64,000 nucleotides of DNA from GCA-002727615 sp964442655 (lineage in GTDB: Bacteria > Pseudomonadota > Alphaproteobacteria > TMED109). The translations under genes and the position numbers were made by a program. This document shows positions 9,151 through 17,486 of this stretch, piece after piece; within the stretch, counting starts at the first letter, position 1; each line of letters opens with the position of its first letter. Location of the stretch: assembly GCA_964442655.1 (NCBI GenBank), contig CAYTZM010000006.1, forward strand, positions 44,328 to 108,327, written 5' to 3'. Under the pieces are notes generated by a model. That model saw only the letters and a program-made list of their open reading frames with translations. It was not told the origin of the DNA and made no database searches.

Positions 9151-11493
9151 ATGAATATAGTTGTAGTAGAATCACCCGCAAAAGCAAAAACTATAAATCA
9201 ATACTTAGGAAAAGACTATAAAGTCTTAGCGTCTATAGGTCATATAAGAGATCTTAAAGAAAAAGGAGGGAAAGGAGTTATTCCTGAAAAAGATTTTTAT
9301 ATGGATTATGAATTAAATAAAAATTCAAAAGGTTTAAATGAAATAACAAAATCAATTTCAGAAGGGGATAATTTATGGCTCGCAACTGATGCTGATAGAG
9401 AAGGAGAAGCAATAGCATGGCATATACATACTTATTTAAATGAAAAGAAAAAATTATCCAATGTTAATGTTAGAAGAGTAGTTTTTTATGAAATTACAAA
9501 AAATGCTATTTTAGATGCCTTTAAAAACCCAAGAAATTTAGATTCAAATATGATTAATTCCCAAAGAGTAAGAAGAGCCTTGGATTATCTTATGGGTTAT
9601 CAATTATCTAGTGTATTATGGAGAACACTTCCAAGAGCTAAATCAGCAGGCAGAGTTCAATCAGTAGCGCTTAAACTAATATGTGACAGAGAAACAGAGA
9701 GAGAAATATTTAACCCTAAAGAATACTGGGATATAAAAAGCTTATTTAAAAATACTAACGAAGAAACCTTTGAAGCCATCCTATCAAGTATTAACGGAGA
9801 AAAAATTAAAAAATTTGACATAAATTCAGAAACACTAGCTGAAAAAGCATTGAAACAAATTAAAAGTATTGAATCTTTCTTTATAAAATCTATAAAGAAG
9901 AAAAGAATAAAAAGTAATCCTACTCCTCCATTTATTACTTCAACATTACAACAGGAGGCATCAAGAAAATTAGGATTTGGAGCAAAAATTACCATGGGTA
10001 TTGCGCAAAGTCTTTACCAAGGTATAGATATTAATGGAGAGACTATAGGGCTAATTACCTATATGAGGACTGATTCAGTAAATATTTCAGAAACCGCAAT
10101 AAATGAAACTAGAAATCTAATTTCAGATTCTTATGGAAAGAAGTACCTGCCTGATAGTCCTATAATTTACAAAAAGAAATCTTCAAATGTGCAAGAAGCT
10201 CATGAAGCTATAAGGCCAACCAGTATATCTAAAACGCCAAATGATATGGAAAAATACTTAGATGAAAAACAAAAAAAGCTTTATGAATTAATATGGAAAA
10301 GAACTATGGCCTCTCAGATGAAAAGTGCAGAAATTGATCAAGTCTCTATATTTATAGGATCTAACGAAGATATTTTAGAGTTTAAGTCTACAGGATCTAT
10401 AATTGTATTTGATGGGTATAAAAAAATATATACGGAAGATAAAGATGATGAACTTAAAGAAGATATTCAAAATAATATTCCTAAAGTAGAAGAAAATGAA
10501 AAAGTATTTTTAAGTAAAACTTCACCATATCAACATTTTACAGAACCTCCTCCAAGATATACTGAAGCGTCATTAGTAAAAAAGCTTGAAGATTTAGGGA
10601 TAGGGAGACCTTCTACTTATGCATCTATTGTTTCTGTTATTAAAGATAAAGGCTATGTTAAGTATGAAAAGAGAAGATTTGAGCCAGAAACTAAGGGAAG
10701 AATTGTTACTGCATTTCTAAATAGCTACTTTAATAATTATATTGAAGAAAATTTTACAGCTAAACTAGAACAACAATTAGATGATGTTGCCAATGGAAAA
10801 ATTAATTGGAAGAACACTCTTGAAGAGTGGTGGATACCATTTAAAAACACTATAAACAATACTTCCTCACTAAGGGTAAGAGATATTGAGAAAAAAATTG
10901 ATGAAGATTTAGGCCCACACTTTTTTCCTCCTTTAAAAGATGGAACTGACCCAAGAAAATGCCCTAAGTGTGATAATGGAAAGTTAAATATTAGATATGG
11001 GAGTAGTGGTGGGTTTATTGGCTGTTCAAATCATCCAGAATGTGATCATACGGCTCAGTTAAGAGTAGGAAAGGGAAAAGAATCTAGTAAAACTGAACCT
11101 AAACTATTAGGTTATAATGAAAATAATATTCCTATAACTTTAAGAATTGGACCTTATGGGCCATATGTGCAGTTAGGAGATACACCATTAAAAACTGATA
11201 AAAAAGCTAAAAAACCTAAAAGAGCTTCTATACCCAAAAATATTACTATAGAAGACATAACATTGGAAAAAGCTTTATCAATGTTAGCCTTACCAAAAGA
11301 AATAGGAATTAGGCCTGAAACAGGAAAAATGATATACGGAAATATAGGAAGATTCGGTCCCTATGTGCAACACGAAAAAATATATGCAAGTATTTCTAAA
11401 ACAGAAGATATTTTTTCTATTGGCATAAATAGAGCTGTTGAATTAATAGTAGAAAAAGAAAATAAGCCTAAAAAAGGAAAAAAGAAAGAATAA
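9151..11493 (+). CDS. topA: DNA topoisomerase I
   Basis: 780 residues, a type IA topoisomerase that relaxes negative supercoils. The N-terminal Toprim domain shows 'VVESPAKAKTI' (E7) and 'ATDADREGEAIAWH' (D80, D82). The active-site tyrosine is Y304 in 'LITYMRTDS'. One zinc-ribbon-type C-terminal module follows ('CPKCDNGKLN' ... 'GCSNHPECD'), then repeat-like segments with 'RIGPYGPYVQLG' and 'NIGRFGPYVQ'. The tail is lysine-rich. Start ATG 9151 follows GAG at about nine bases. The gene often found between plsY and topA in alphaproteobacteria, dprA, is missing here. Confidence 0.97.
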   Translation: MNIVVVESPAKAKTINQYLGKDYKVLASIGHIRDLKEKGGKGVIPEKDFYMDYELNKNSKGLNEITKSISEGDNLWLATDADREGEAIAWHIHTYLNEKKKLSNVNVRRVVFYEITKNAILDAFKNPRNLDSNMINSQRVRRALDYLMGYQLSSVLWRTLPRAKSAGRVQSVALKLICDRETEREIFNPKEYWDIKSLFKNTNEETFEAILSSINGEKIKKFDINSETLAEKALKQIKSIESFFIKSIKKKRIKSNPTPPFITSTLQQEASRKLGFGAKITMGIAQSLYQGIDINGETIGLITYMRTDSVNISETAINETRNLISDSYGKKYLPDSPIIYKKKSSNVQEAHEAIRPTSISKTPNDMEKYLDEKQKKLYELIWKRTMASQMKSAEIDQVSIFIGSNEDILEFKSTGSIIVFDGYKKIYTEDKDDELKEDIQNNIPKVEENEKVFLSKTSPYQHFTEPPPRYTEASLVKKLEDLGIGRPSTYASIVSVIKDKGYVKYEKRRFEPETKGRIVTAFLNSYFNNYIEENFTAKLEQQLDDVANGKINWKNTLEEWWIPFKNTINNTSSLRVRDIEKKIDEDLGPHFFPPLKDGTDPRKCPKCDNGKLNIRYGSSGGFIGCSNHPECDHTAQLRVGKGKESSKTEPKLLGYNENNIPITLRIGPYGPYVQLGDTPLKTDKKAKKPKRASIPKNITIEDITLEKALSMLALPKEIGIRPETGKMIYGNIGRFGPYVQHEKIYASISKTEDIFSIGINRAVELIVEKENKPKKGKKKE

Positions 11494-11521
11494 ATATAAA
11501 GTAAAATTATTAATAGAAAAG

Positions 11522-11549
11522 TTGACACATTATTTTGTTAAGCTATTCT
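11522..11549 (+). promoter_or_regulatory. Promoter of rpmG
   Basis: A perfect TTGACA (11522-11527) is followed by 16 bp and TATTCT (11544-11549; four of six matches to TATAAT), 23 bp before the rpmG ATG. The arrangement (TTGACA, 16-bp spacer, T-rich middle, GC before the -10) resembles the promoter proposed for rplM at 29049-29076. Confidence 0.65.
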
Positions 11550-11572
11550 CAGCAACAAATTAGGAACTTATA

Positions 11573-11737
11573 ATGGCTAAACCAACAACAATTAAAATAA
11601 GACTAAAAAGTTCAGAATCTGGTTATTTTTATGTAACAAAAAAAAATAGCAGAACTATGACTGATAAAATAGAAGTTAAAAAATACGACCCTATTGTTCG
11701 TAAACACGTGCTATTCAAAGAAGACAAAATTAAATAA
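11573..11737 (+). CDS. rpmG: 50S ribosomal protein L33 (cysteine-free form)
   Basis: 54 residues beginning 'MAKPTTIKIRLKSSESG' and ending 'VLFKEDKIK', matching the alphaproteobacterial L33 across its whole length ('YVTKKNSRTMTDK', 'KKYDPIVRKHV'). The zinc-ribbon cysteines of the other L33 type are absent, so the protein does not depend on zinc. It sits near the tRNA exit site of the large subunit. It has its own promoter behind topA; rnr, which lies between these two genes in many alphaproteobacteria, is not present. Confidence 0.95.
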   Translation: MAKPTTIKIRLKSSESGYFYVTKKNSRTMTDKIEVKKYDPIVRKHVLFKEDKIK

Positions 11738-11750
11738 TTATTAATGAAAT

Positions 11751-12383
11751 TTGATTCAAAATATAAAAAATATTCAAATTAAAAAATCTTTACCATTGCT
11801 AATATGTGATGCTGATGAAGTTATATTTGAATTTATGAAAAGTTTTGAAAAATACTTAAAAAAAAATCAAATGTATTTTCTATATAAATCTTTCAATTTA
11901 AATGGAAATATATTTAGTTCAAAGAACAACAAGCCCATAAACACAAAAATGATTCCCAACACTATTTCTAATTTTTTTAAAAACTATACATCAAAAATGC
12001 CATTAATAAATGGAGCAAAAAACTCCCTAAAAGAATTAAATAAAATTATGAATATTATTATTTTATCAAATATTCCTGAAGTTTATGCATTAGATAGATA
12101 TAATTATCTAAAAAAAAATAATATGAATTACTATTTTTTATATAATAATGGCCCTAAAGGAGATATTTGTAAAAAGTTAAAACAATTAACCAACAAAAAA
12201 ACTTTTTTTATGGATGATCTTCCTAATCAATTAATATCCGTAAAAAAACTTTCAAGAGAAATTACTACAATTCATTTTTTACAAAATAAAAAACTACTTA
12301 AAATCCTTCCTAAATATATAGAATGTGACCATAAAGCTAGAGATTGGTTAGAAGCAAAGAATATTATTTTAAAAAATATTTAA
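11751..12383 (+). CDS. HAD-superfamily hydrolase-like protein
   Basis: 210 residues if the TTG at 11751 is the start; no in-frame ATG precedes the first motif, and an ATG at 11744 is in another frame and stops after 12 codons. HAD motifs are recognisable: motif I 'CDADEVIFEF' with D20 and D22, motif II 'ILSNIP' with S106-N107, motif III lysine K136 in 'GPKGDICK', and motif IV 'MDDLPNQL' with D155-D156. All catalytic positions are present, so phosphatase activity is plausible; the substrate is unknown. It begins 13 bp after rpmG and its end overlaps the convergent eipB by 4 bp. Very lysine/asparagine-rich, like its neighbours. Confidence 0.65.
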   Translation: MIQNIKNIQIKKSLPLLICDADEVIFEFMKSFEKYLKKNQMYFLYKSFNLNGNIFSSKNNKPINTKMIPNTISNFFKNYTSKMPLINGAKNSLKELNKIMNIIILSNIPEVYALDRYNYLKKNNMNYYFLYNNGPKGDICKKLKQLTNKKTFFMDDLPNQLISVKKLSREITTIHFLQNKKLLKILPKYIECDHKARDWLEAKNIILKNI

Positions 12384-13192
12384 CATTTTTTCTTAGCAAT
12401 AAACTTATACTTTTTTAAATTACCTATTATTTTATAATCCAAATAATCAAATACAACAGATCTTGCTATACCATAATTATCAATTATTAATTCAATCTCA
12501 TGGACAGGCTCTGAAGACACACTATTTAATTCAAAAACAGCTGTTCTAATTTTCTTAAATAATTGTCCATCGATTTCTACTTCTTTTGAAAAACTATTTA
12601 CATGATTTAAAGATTCTTCATTCTCTCCAGTAAATACAGTATATGACTTAAAATTTTTATTTTTTAGCTTTAGGGTAGCCATAAAATGCTTCATAGGGAA
12701 TAATGTTTCTATAGGAATATTCACTTCTTTCTTTCTAGGTCGAATATAAATAATTTTAGCATCTTTATCACTTTTATAGGCTTGACCTTCATAATATGCT
12801 ATTTCTTCACCATTAATTATAACCTGAGATAGAAACCTAAAAAGATTACCATTAAAAGACTCCCATATGGAATATCTAAATTCATTTCTATACTGTGTGC
12901 CATGATTATCAGTAATATCAATCAAACTATTTTGATTTACTACCCAGCCCTCACATGATTCATAAACTTCCAAATTCATCTGTCCTAATGCACTATGAAC
13001 TTTTGATGAAGAAGAAACATTATTTGTTCGAAGATTATAAACTGCTTCATGACTTTTAAAATTATTAAAATTTTTGATATCTTTTGCATATAAATTTTCT
13101 TTATAAAGTAATATAATGCATATAAATATAATTAATTTAGTCAAAACATAACTAAATGTATATAAAATAGACTTTAGTAGATTTAATAACAT
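12380..13192 (-). CDS. EipB-like periplasmic protein (DUF1849)
   Basis: 270 residues. A hydrophobic N-terminus (about residues 16-36, ending 'ENLYA') looks like a signal peptide. The mature part matches DUF1849/EipB: 'SHEAVYNLR', 'GQMNLEVYESCEGW', 'SIWESFNGNLFRF', 'ETLFPMKHFMATL' and 'FDYLDYKIIGNLKKYKF'. Cysteines C80 and C270 (the last residue) are placed like the conserved disulfide pair of Brucella EipB, an envelope-integrity protein. The function here is inferred from that family. It converges on the HAD-like gene with a 4-bp overlap and diverges from ridA. Confidence 0.85.
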   Translation of the reverse strand: MLLNLLKSILYTFSYVLTKLIIFICIILLYKENLYAKDIKNFNNFKSHEAVYNLRTNNVSSSSKVHSALGQMNLEVYESCEGWVVNQNSLIDITDNHGTQYRNEFRYSIWESFNGNLFRFLSQVIINGEEIAYYEGQAYKSDKDAKIIYIRPRKKEVNIPIETLFPMKHFMATLKLKNKNFKSYTVFTGENEESLNHVNSFSKEVEIDGQLFKKIRTAVFELNSVSSEPVHEIELIIDNYGIARSVVFDYLDYKIIGNLKKYKFIAKKKC

Positions 13193-13226
13193 AATAATGC
13201 ATTTTATACAGTAATAAGGAAAAAAA

Positions 13227-13691
13227 ATGAATGAAATAGATAATATTTTAAAAGAAAAAAATATAATTATTCCTGAATCCCCTACTCCAGCAGCTAACTA
13301 TATTCCATATGTAACTTCTGGAAATTTAGTTTTTATTGCAGGACAAGTACCATTTGAAAACGGCAAGATTAATTATACCGGTAAAGTAGGTGCAGAGGTA
13401 AATATTGACACTGCTAAAATTATTGCAAGAATTTGCGGTTTAAATGTTTTATCCGTATTAAAAGATGCAACAGATGGAGACTTATCAAAAGTAAAAAAAT
13501 GTGTAAAACTAGGTATTTTTGTAGCATGCGTTAATAATTTTTCTCAACAACCAGAAGTTGCAAATGGAGCATCTGATTTAATGGTCGAAATATTTGGTGA
13601 AAATGGAAAACATGCTCGATTTGCTGTAGGTACAAATTCTTTACCAAGAAACGTACCAGTAGAAGTAGATGCTATATTTGAACTAAAATAA
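13227..13691 (+). CDS. RidA-family (YjgF/YER057c/UK114) protein
   Basis: 154 residues. RidA proteins hydrolyse reactive enamine/imine intermediates released by PLP enzymes. The sequence shows 'YVTSGNLVFIAGQVPFENG' near residue 30, and the C-terminal signature 'SLPRNVPVEVDAIFEL'. An arginine in 'HARFAVG' sits where the catalytic Arg of active RidA is found. It belongs to the longer subgroup of about 150 residues, whose activity is less well characterised than E. coli RidA. Start ATG 13227 is preceded by AAGGA. It is followed six bases later by the COG3146 gene. Confidence 0.88.
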   Translation: MNEIDNILKEKNIIIPESPTPAANYIPYVTSGNLVFIAGQVPFENGKINYTGKVGAEVNIDTAKIIARICGLNVLSVLKDATDGDLSKVKKCVKLGIFVACVNNFSQQPEVANGASDLMVEIFGENGKHARFAVGTNSLPRNVPVEVDAIFELK

Positions 13692-13697
13692 TATATA

Positions 13698-14849
13698 ATG
13701 CTTAAATTTAAAGTATATAAAACTATAACTCTTATTAATGAAGAGGAATGGGATAAATGTGTTAATAGTAACCCTTTTTTATCATATAAATTTTTAAAAA
13801 ACTTAGAAAATTCAGAATGTATTGGAAAAAACACATCTTGGATACCAAACTATATATCTATAAAAGACAATAAAGAAACTATTGCTTTTATCCCATTATT
13901 TATAAAACTTGATAGTCAGGGTGAATATGTATTTGACCATTCATGGGCAAATGCTTACTACAACGCAGGTGGCAATTATTATCCTAAAATACAATCATCC
14001 GCACCCTTTACCCCGGTAACTGGAAATAGAATTCTGATAAATAAAAATATTAAATCAAAAGCAAAAGATGCAATAATTAAATTAGCAGGAGAATATATAG
14101 AAGATATTGTAAAAAAAAATAAAATATCTTCAGCGCATATAACATTTTGTACTTATAAAGAACAAACAATTCTATCTAAACTTAAATATTTATCTAGGAT
14201 TGGTGAACAATATCATTGGAAAAATAATAATTATTTAAAATTTAGTGATTTTTTATCAGATTTAAGTTCAAGAAAAAGAAAAGCTATTAATAAAGAAAGA
14301 AAATATATAATTGATTCAAAAATAAAAATAACTATTAAAACAGGCAAAAACTTAAAATTAAGAGATTTTGAATTGATGTATTTATTTTATTATCATACTG
14401 CTCAAAAAAAGTGGGGAAAACCCTATTTAAATAAAAAATTTTTTAATTTATTAAGCAAAAACTTTACTGATAAAATATTATTAATTTTTGCTGAAGATTC
14501 TAAAAAAACAATAGCAGGAACAATGCACATTATGGGAAAAGACACTCTTTATGGAAGATATTGGGGAACTACAGCTGAAGTAAAATATTTACATTTTGAG
14601 CTCTGTTATTATCAAGCCATTGAATGGGCAATTAAAAATAAATTTAAATTTGTCGAAGGTGGTGCACAGGGGCCACATAAAATACAAAGAGGATATCTTC
14701 CGGTAAAAACATACAGCAGTCATTATATTAGAAATTCGCAATTTCGAAGCGCTGTAAAAGATTTTTTAAAAGAAGAAATAGAAGTTATTGAAAATGATAT
14801 TAATTATATTAATACAAAATATACACCTTATAAAAAAATTAAGCTTTAA
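13698..14849 (+). CDS. Predicted N-acyltransferase, COG3146 (GNAT/FemX-like)
   Basis: 383 residues, matching the COG3146 family of GNAT-like acyltransferases. Recognisable segments are 'SQGEYVFDHSWANAYYNAGGNYYPKIQ' (split over residues 74-100), 'PFTPVTGNRILI', 'FLSDLSSRKRKAINKER' (near 200) and 'FKFVEGGAQGPHKIQRGYLP' (near 318). Substrates of this family are not established; similarity to FemX-type enzymes hints at envelope amino-acid transfer. Its end overlaps the convergent clpA by 11 bp, and it is probably co-transcribed with ridA. Confidence 0.82.
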   Translation: MLKFKVYKTITLINEEEWDKCVNSNPFLSYKFLKNLENSECIGKNTSWIPNYISIKDNKETIAFIPLFIKLDSQGEYVFDHSWANAYYNAGGNYYPKIQSSAPFTPVTGNRILINKNIKSKAKDAIIKLAGEYIEDIVKKNKISSAHITFCTYKEQTILSKLKYLSRIGEQYHWKNNNYLKFSDFLSDLSSRKRKAINKERKYIIDSKIKITIKTGKNLKLRDFELMYLFYYHTAQKKWGKPYLNKKFFNLLSKNFTDKILLIFAEDSKKTIAGTMHIMGKDTLYGRYWGTTAEVKYLHFELCYYQAIEWAIKNKFKFVEGGAQGPHKIQRGYLPVKTYSSHYIRNSQFRSAVKDFLKEEIEVIENDINYINTKYTPYKKIKL

Positions 14850-17115
14850 CCTTTTGTTTTGTTTTTGTAGAGGCATTCTTATTAATAGTAGCGATATCTA
14901 AAACAAACTTTTTCTTTTTTATTTTTACTTTTACATGTCCACCATTAACTAAGTCACCAAATAATAATTTATCAGCTAATGGTTTTTTAATATGTTTTTG
15001 AATAACTCTTTCTAATGGTCTTGCTCCAAAAATTTCATCAAAACCAAGTTCTGCTAGCAATGCCTTAGCTCTCTCATCCAGTTCTATAGTAACCTTTTTT
15101 TCTTCTAATTGTTTTTCTAACTGATCAATAAATTTTTCTACAATTTTTAATATTATTTCTTTATTCAAATTTTTAAATTTGATGATGGAATCAAGTCTAT
15201 TTCTAAATTCAGGCGCAAATAGCTTTTTTATTGCTTCAGTATCTGCATCAATTCTTTCTTTGCGACCAAAGCCAATTGGTGCTTTTGCCATTTCAGCTGC
15301 TCCAGCATTTGAAGTCATAATTAATATTATATTTCTAAAATCAATTTTTTTTCCATTATGATCTGTTAATTTTCCATGATCCATAATTTGCAATAAAATG
15401 TTGAATAAATCTGGATGAGCTTTTTCTATTTCATCTAATAATAAAACAGCGTGTGGGTTTTGATCTACCTTATCTGTTAACAATCCTCCTTGGTCAAAAC
15501 CAACATAGCCTGGGGGAGCTCCTATTAACCTAGATACCGAATGTCTTTCCATATATTCTGACATGTCAAACCTCATAAGCTCTAAACCTAAATTTCTTGC
15601 TAATTGTCTTGAAACCTCTGTTTTACCAACGCCTGTCGGTCCAGTAAATAAATAACACCCAATTGGCTTTTCACTATCTCTTAAACCTGCTCTGGCCAAT
15701 TTAATAGCATTTGAAACTTCTTCTACCGCTTGATCTTGTCCATAAATCACAAATTTTAAATCTCTCTCTAAGTTAAATAACAAATCTTTATCATTAGTAC
15801 TTACTCTTTTTGAAGGTATACGAGCAATTTTAGCTATAACTTCCTCTAAATCACTAATACCTAAAGTTTTCTTTCTTTTTTCTGGAGGCAATAATCTTTG
15901 TGATGCTCCTAGCTCATCTATAACGTCAATAGCTTTATCTGGTAATTTCTTATCACCTATATATTTATCACTTAAATCAACAGCTGCCTTTATTGCTGCA
16001 TTAGTATATTTTACATTGTGATGATCTTCATAATATGACTTAAGTCCATATAAAATCTTAATAGCATCCTTTTTAGAAGGTTCAGATATATCAATTTTCT
16101 GAAACCTTCTTACTAATGCCCTATCCTTTTCAAAATAACTTCGATATTCTTTATAAGTAGTAGATCCAATACATCTCAATTGTCCAGATGCTAAAGCTGG
16201 TTTTAATAAATTAGAAGCATCCATAGAGCCACCACTAGTAGCTCCAGCACCAACTACTGTATGAATTTCATCTATAAACAAAATAGCGCGTTCGTTATCA
16301 GCTATTTCTTTTAGTATAGCCTTAAGACGTTCTTCAAAATCACCTCTATATCTCGTTCCAGCCAATAAAGTGCCCATATCTAGACTATAAATTATTGCAT
16401 CTTTTAATATTTCTGGTGTTTCATTTTTAACTATCCGTCTAGCCAAACCTTCAGCTATTGCCGTTTTACCAACACCTGGATCCCCTACATATAAAGGATT
16501 GTTTTTTGTTCTTCTACATAATACTTGGATTGTTCTATCAACTTCTATTTCTCTTCCAATTAAAGGATCTATATAACCTTTTTCAGCCTTTATATTTAAA
16601 TTAACACAATATTTATCAATTACACTTTTTTGAACTTTTTCATTTACATTATTTCCAGAATCATCATTGCTATTTTCTACTTTTGATTCGAGCGACCCAT
16701 GACTTATATAAGACACTGCATCCAATCTAGTCATTTTTTGTTGATTTAAATAAAATACTGCATGACTTTCTCTCTCACTAAAAATAGCCACTAAAATATT
16801 TGCACCTGTTACCTCGTCACTCCCTGACATTTGAACATGATGAGCTGCTCTTTGAACAACTCTTTGAAAAGAAGCTGTTGGTTTAATCTCAGAATTATTT
16901 TTTACTTTTAAAGATGTTAACTCATTAACAATAAAATCATTTAAGACTGCTCTTAACTCTTCTAAATCTACTTCACAAGATATTAAAACTTCATTTGCAT
17001 CTTCATCATCTAATAATACACTCAATAAATGTTCTAACGTAACAAATTCATGTTCATGCTCTCCTGCTAATTCAAAAGCTTTATTTAAAGTTTGTTCTAA
17101 TCTTGCAGATAACAT
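14839..17115 (-). CDS. clpA: ATP-dependent Clp protease ATP-binding subunit ClpA
   Basis: 758 residues from 'MLSARLEQTLNKAF', whose ATG overlaps the clpS stop as TAATG. An N-terminal Clp-N domain (about 1-145) binds ClpS. Two AAA+ modules follow, with Walker A 'GDPGVGKT' and 'GPTGVGKTE', and Walker B 'ILFIDEIHT' and 'VLLLDEIEKAH'. 'APIGFGRKE' in the second module is the IGF loop that docks on ClpP. The hexamer unfolds substrates, including N-degron proteins delivered by ClpS, and feeds them to ClpP. Gene order clpS-clpA is canonical. The 3' end overlaps the convergent acyltransferase gene. Confidence 0.97.
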   Translation of the reverse strand: MLSARLEQTLNKAFELAGEHEHEFVTLEHLLSVLLDDEDANEVLISCEVDLEELRAVLNDFIVNELTSLKVKNNSEIKPTASFQRVVQRAAHHVQMSGSDEVTGANILVAIFSERESHAVFYLNQQKMTRLDAVSYISHGSLESKVENSNDDSGNNVNEKVQKSVIDKYCVNLNIKAEKGYIDPLIGREIEVDRTIQVLCRRTKNNPLYVGDPGVGKTAIAEGLARRIVKNETPEILKDAIIYSLDMGTLLAGTRYRGDFEERLKAILKEIADNERAILFIDEIHTVVGAGATSGGSMDASNLLKPALASGQLRCIGSTTYKEYRSYFEKDRALVRRFQKIDISEPSKKDAIKILYGLKSYYEDHHNVKYTNAAIKAAVDLSDKYIGDKKLPDKAIDVIDELGASQRLLPPEKRKKTLGISDLEEVIAKIARIPSKRVSTNDKDLLFNLERDLKFVIYGQDQAVEEVSNAIKLARAGLRDSEKPIGCYLFTGPTGVGKTEVSRQLARNLGLELMRFDMSEYMERHSVSRLIGAPPGYVGFDQGGLLTDKVDQNPHAVLLLDEIEKAHPDLFNILLQIMDHGKLTDHNGKKIDFRNIILIMTSNAGAAEMAKAPIGFGRKERIDADTEAIKKLFAPEFRNRLDSIIKFKNLNKEIILKIVEKFIDQLEKQLEEKKVTIELDERAKALLAELGFDEIFGARPLERVIQKHIKKPLADKLLFGDLVNGGHVKVKIKKKKFVLDIATINKNASTKTKQKVKA

Positions 17116-17444
17116 TATTCTTTTTCCATAGTACATTGTAAAGGGTGTTGATTTTTACGAGCAAAATCCATAACTTGAACTACTTTAGTTTCTGCTATCT
17201 CATAGGGATACAAACCACAAACTCCCATTCCTTTTTGATGAACATGTAACATAATTTGCGTAGCTTCATTTCTAGACTTAGAAAAATATTTTTCAAGAAC
17301 TAAGATTACAAATTCCATAGGAGTATAATCATCATTCTTTATTAATACTTGATAAAAAGAAGGACGTTTAACTTCAACTTTTTCTTCTAAAAGAACATTA
17401 GAATTATTATCTATTTCTGTATTCTTTTTTTTATCAGAATTCAT
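17115..17444 (-). CDS. clpS: ATP-dependent Clp protease adaptor ClpS
   Basis: 109 residues with a variable charged N-terminus and the core 'PSFYQVLIKNDDYTPMEFVI', followed by 'ATQIMLHVHQKGMGVCG' and 'YPYEIAETKVVQV'. The N-D-D-x-T-P-M-E-F stretch and the HxxG segment form the N-degron binding pocket. ClpS delivers proteins with bulky hydrophobic N-terminal residues to ClpA. The stop overlaps the ATG of clpA by one base, suggesting translational coupling. Confidence 0.96.
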   Translation of the reverse strand: MNSDKKKNTEIDNNSNVLLEEKVEVKRPSFYQVLIKNDDYTPMEFVILVLEKYFSKSRNEATQIMLHVHQKGMGVCGLYPYEIAETKVVQVMDFARKNQHPLQCTMEKE

Positions 17445-17486
17445 TCTTTATTTTCTCCTAAAATCATATATGTAAAATATACTATT

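Noticed and set aside
11744..11782. Small ATG-initiated open frame of 12 codons after rpmG
   Set aside because: Stops quickly and overlaps the HAD-like gene in another frame; no evidence of a leader peptide.
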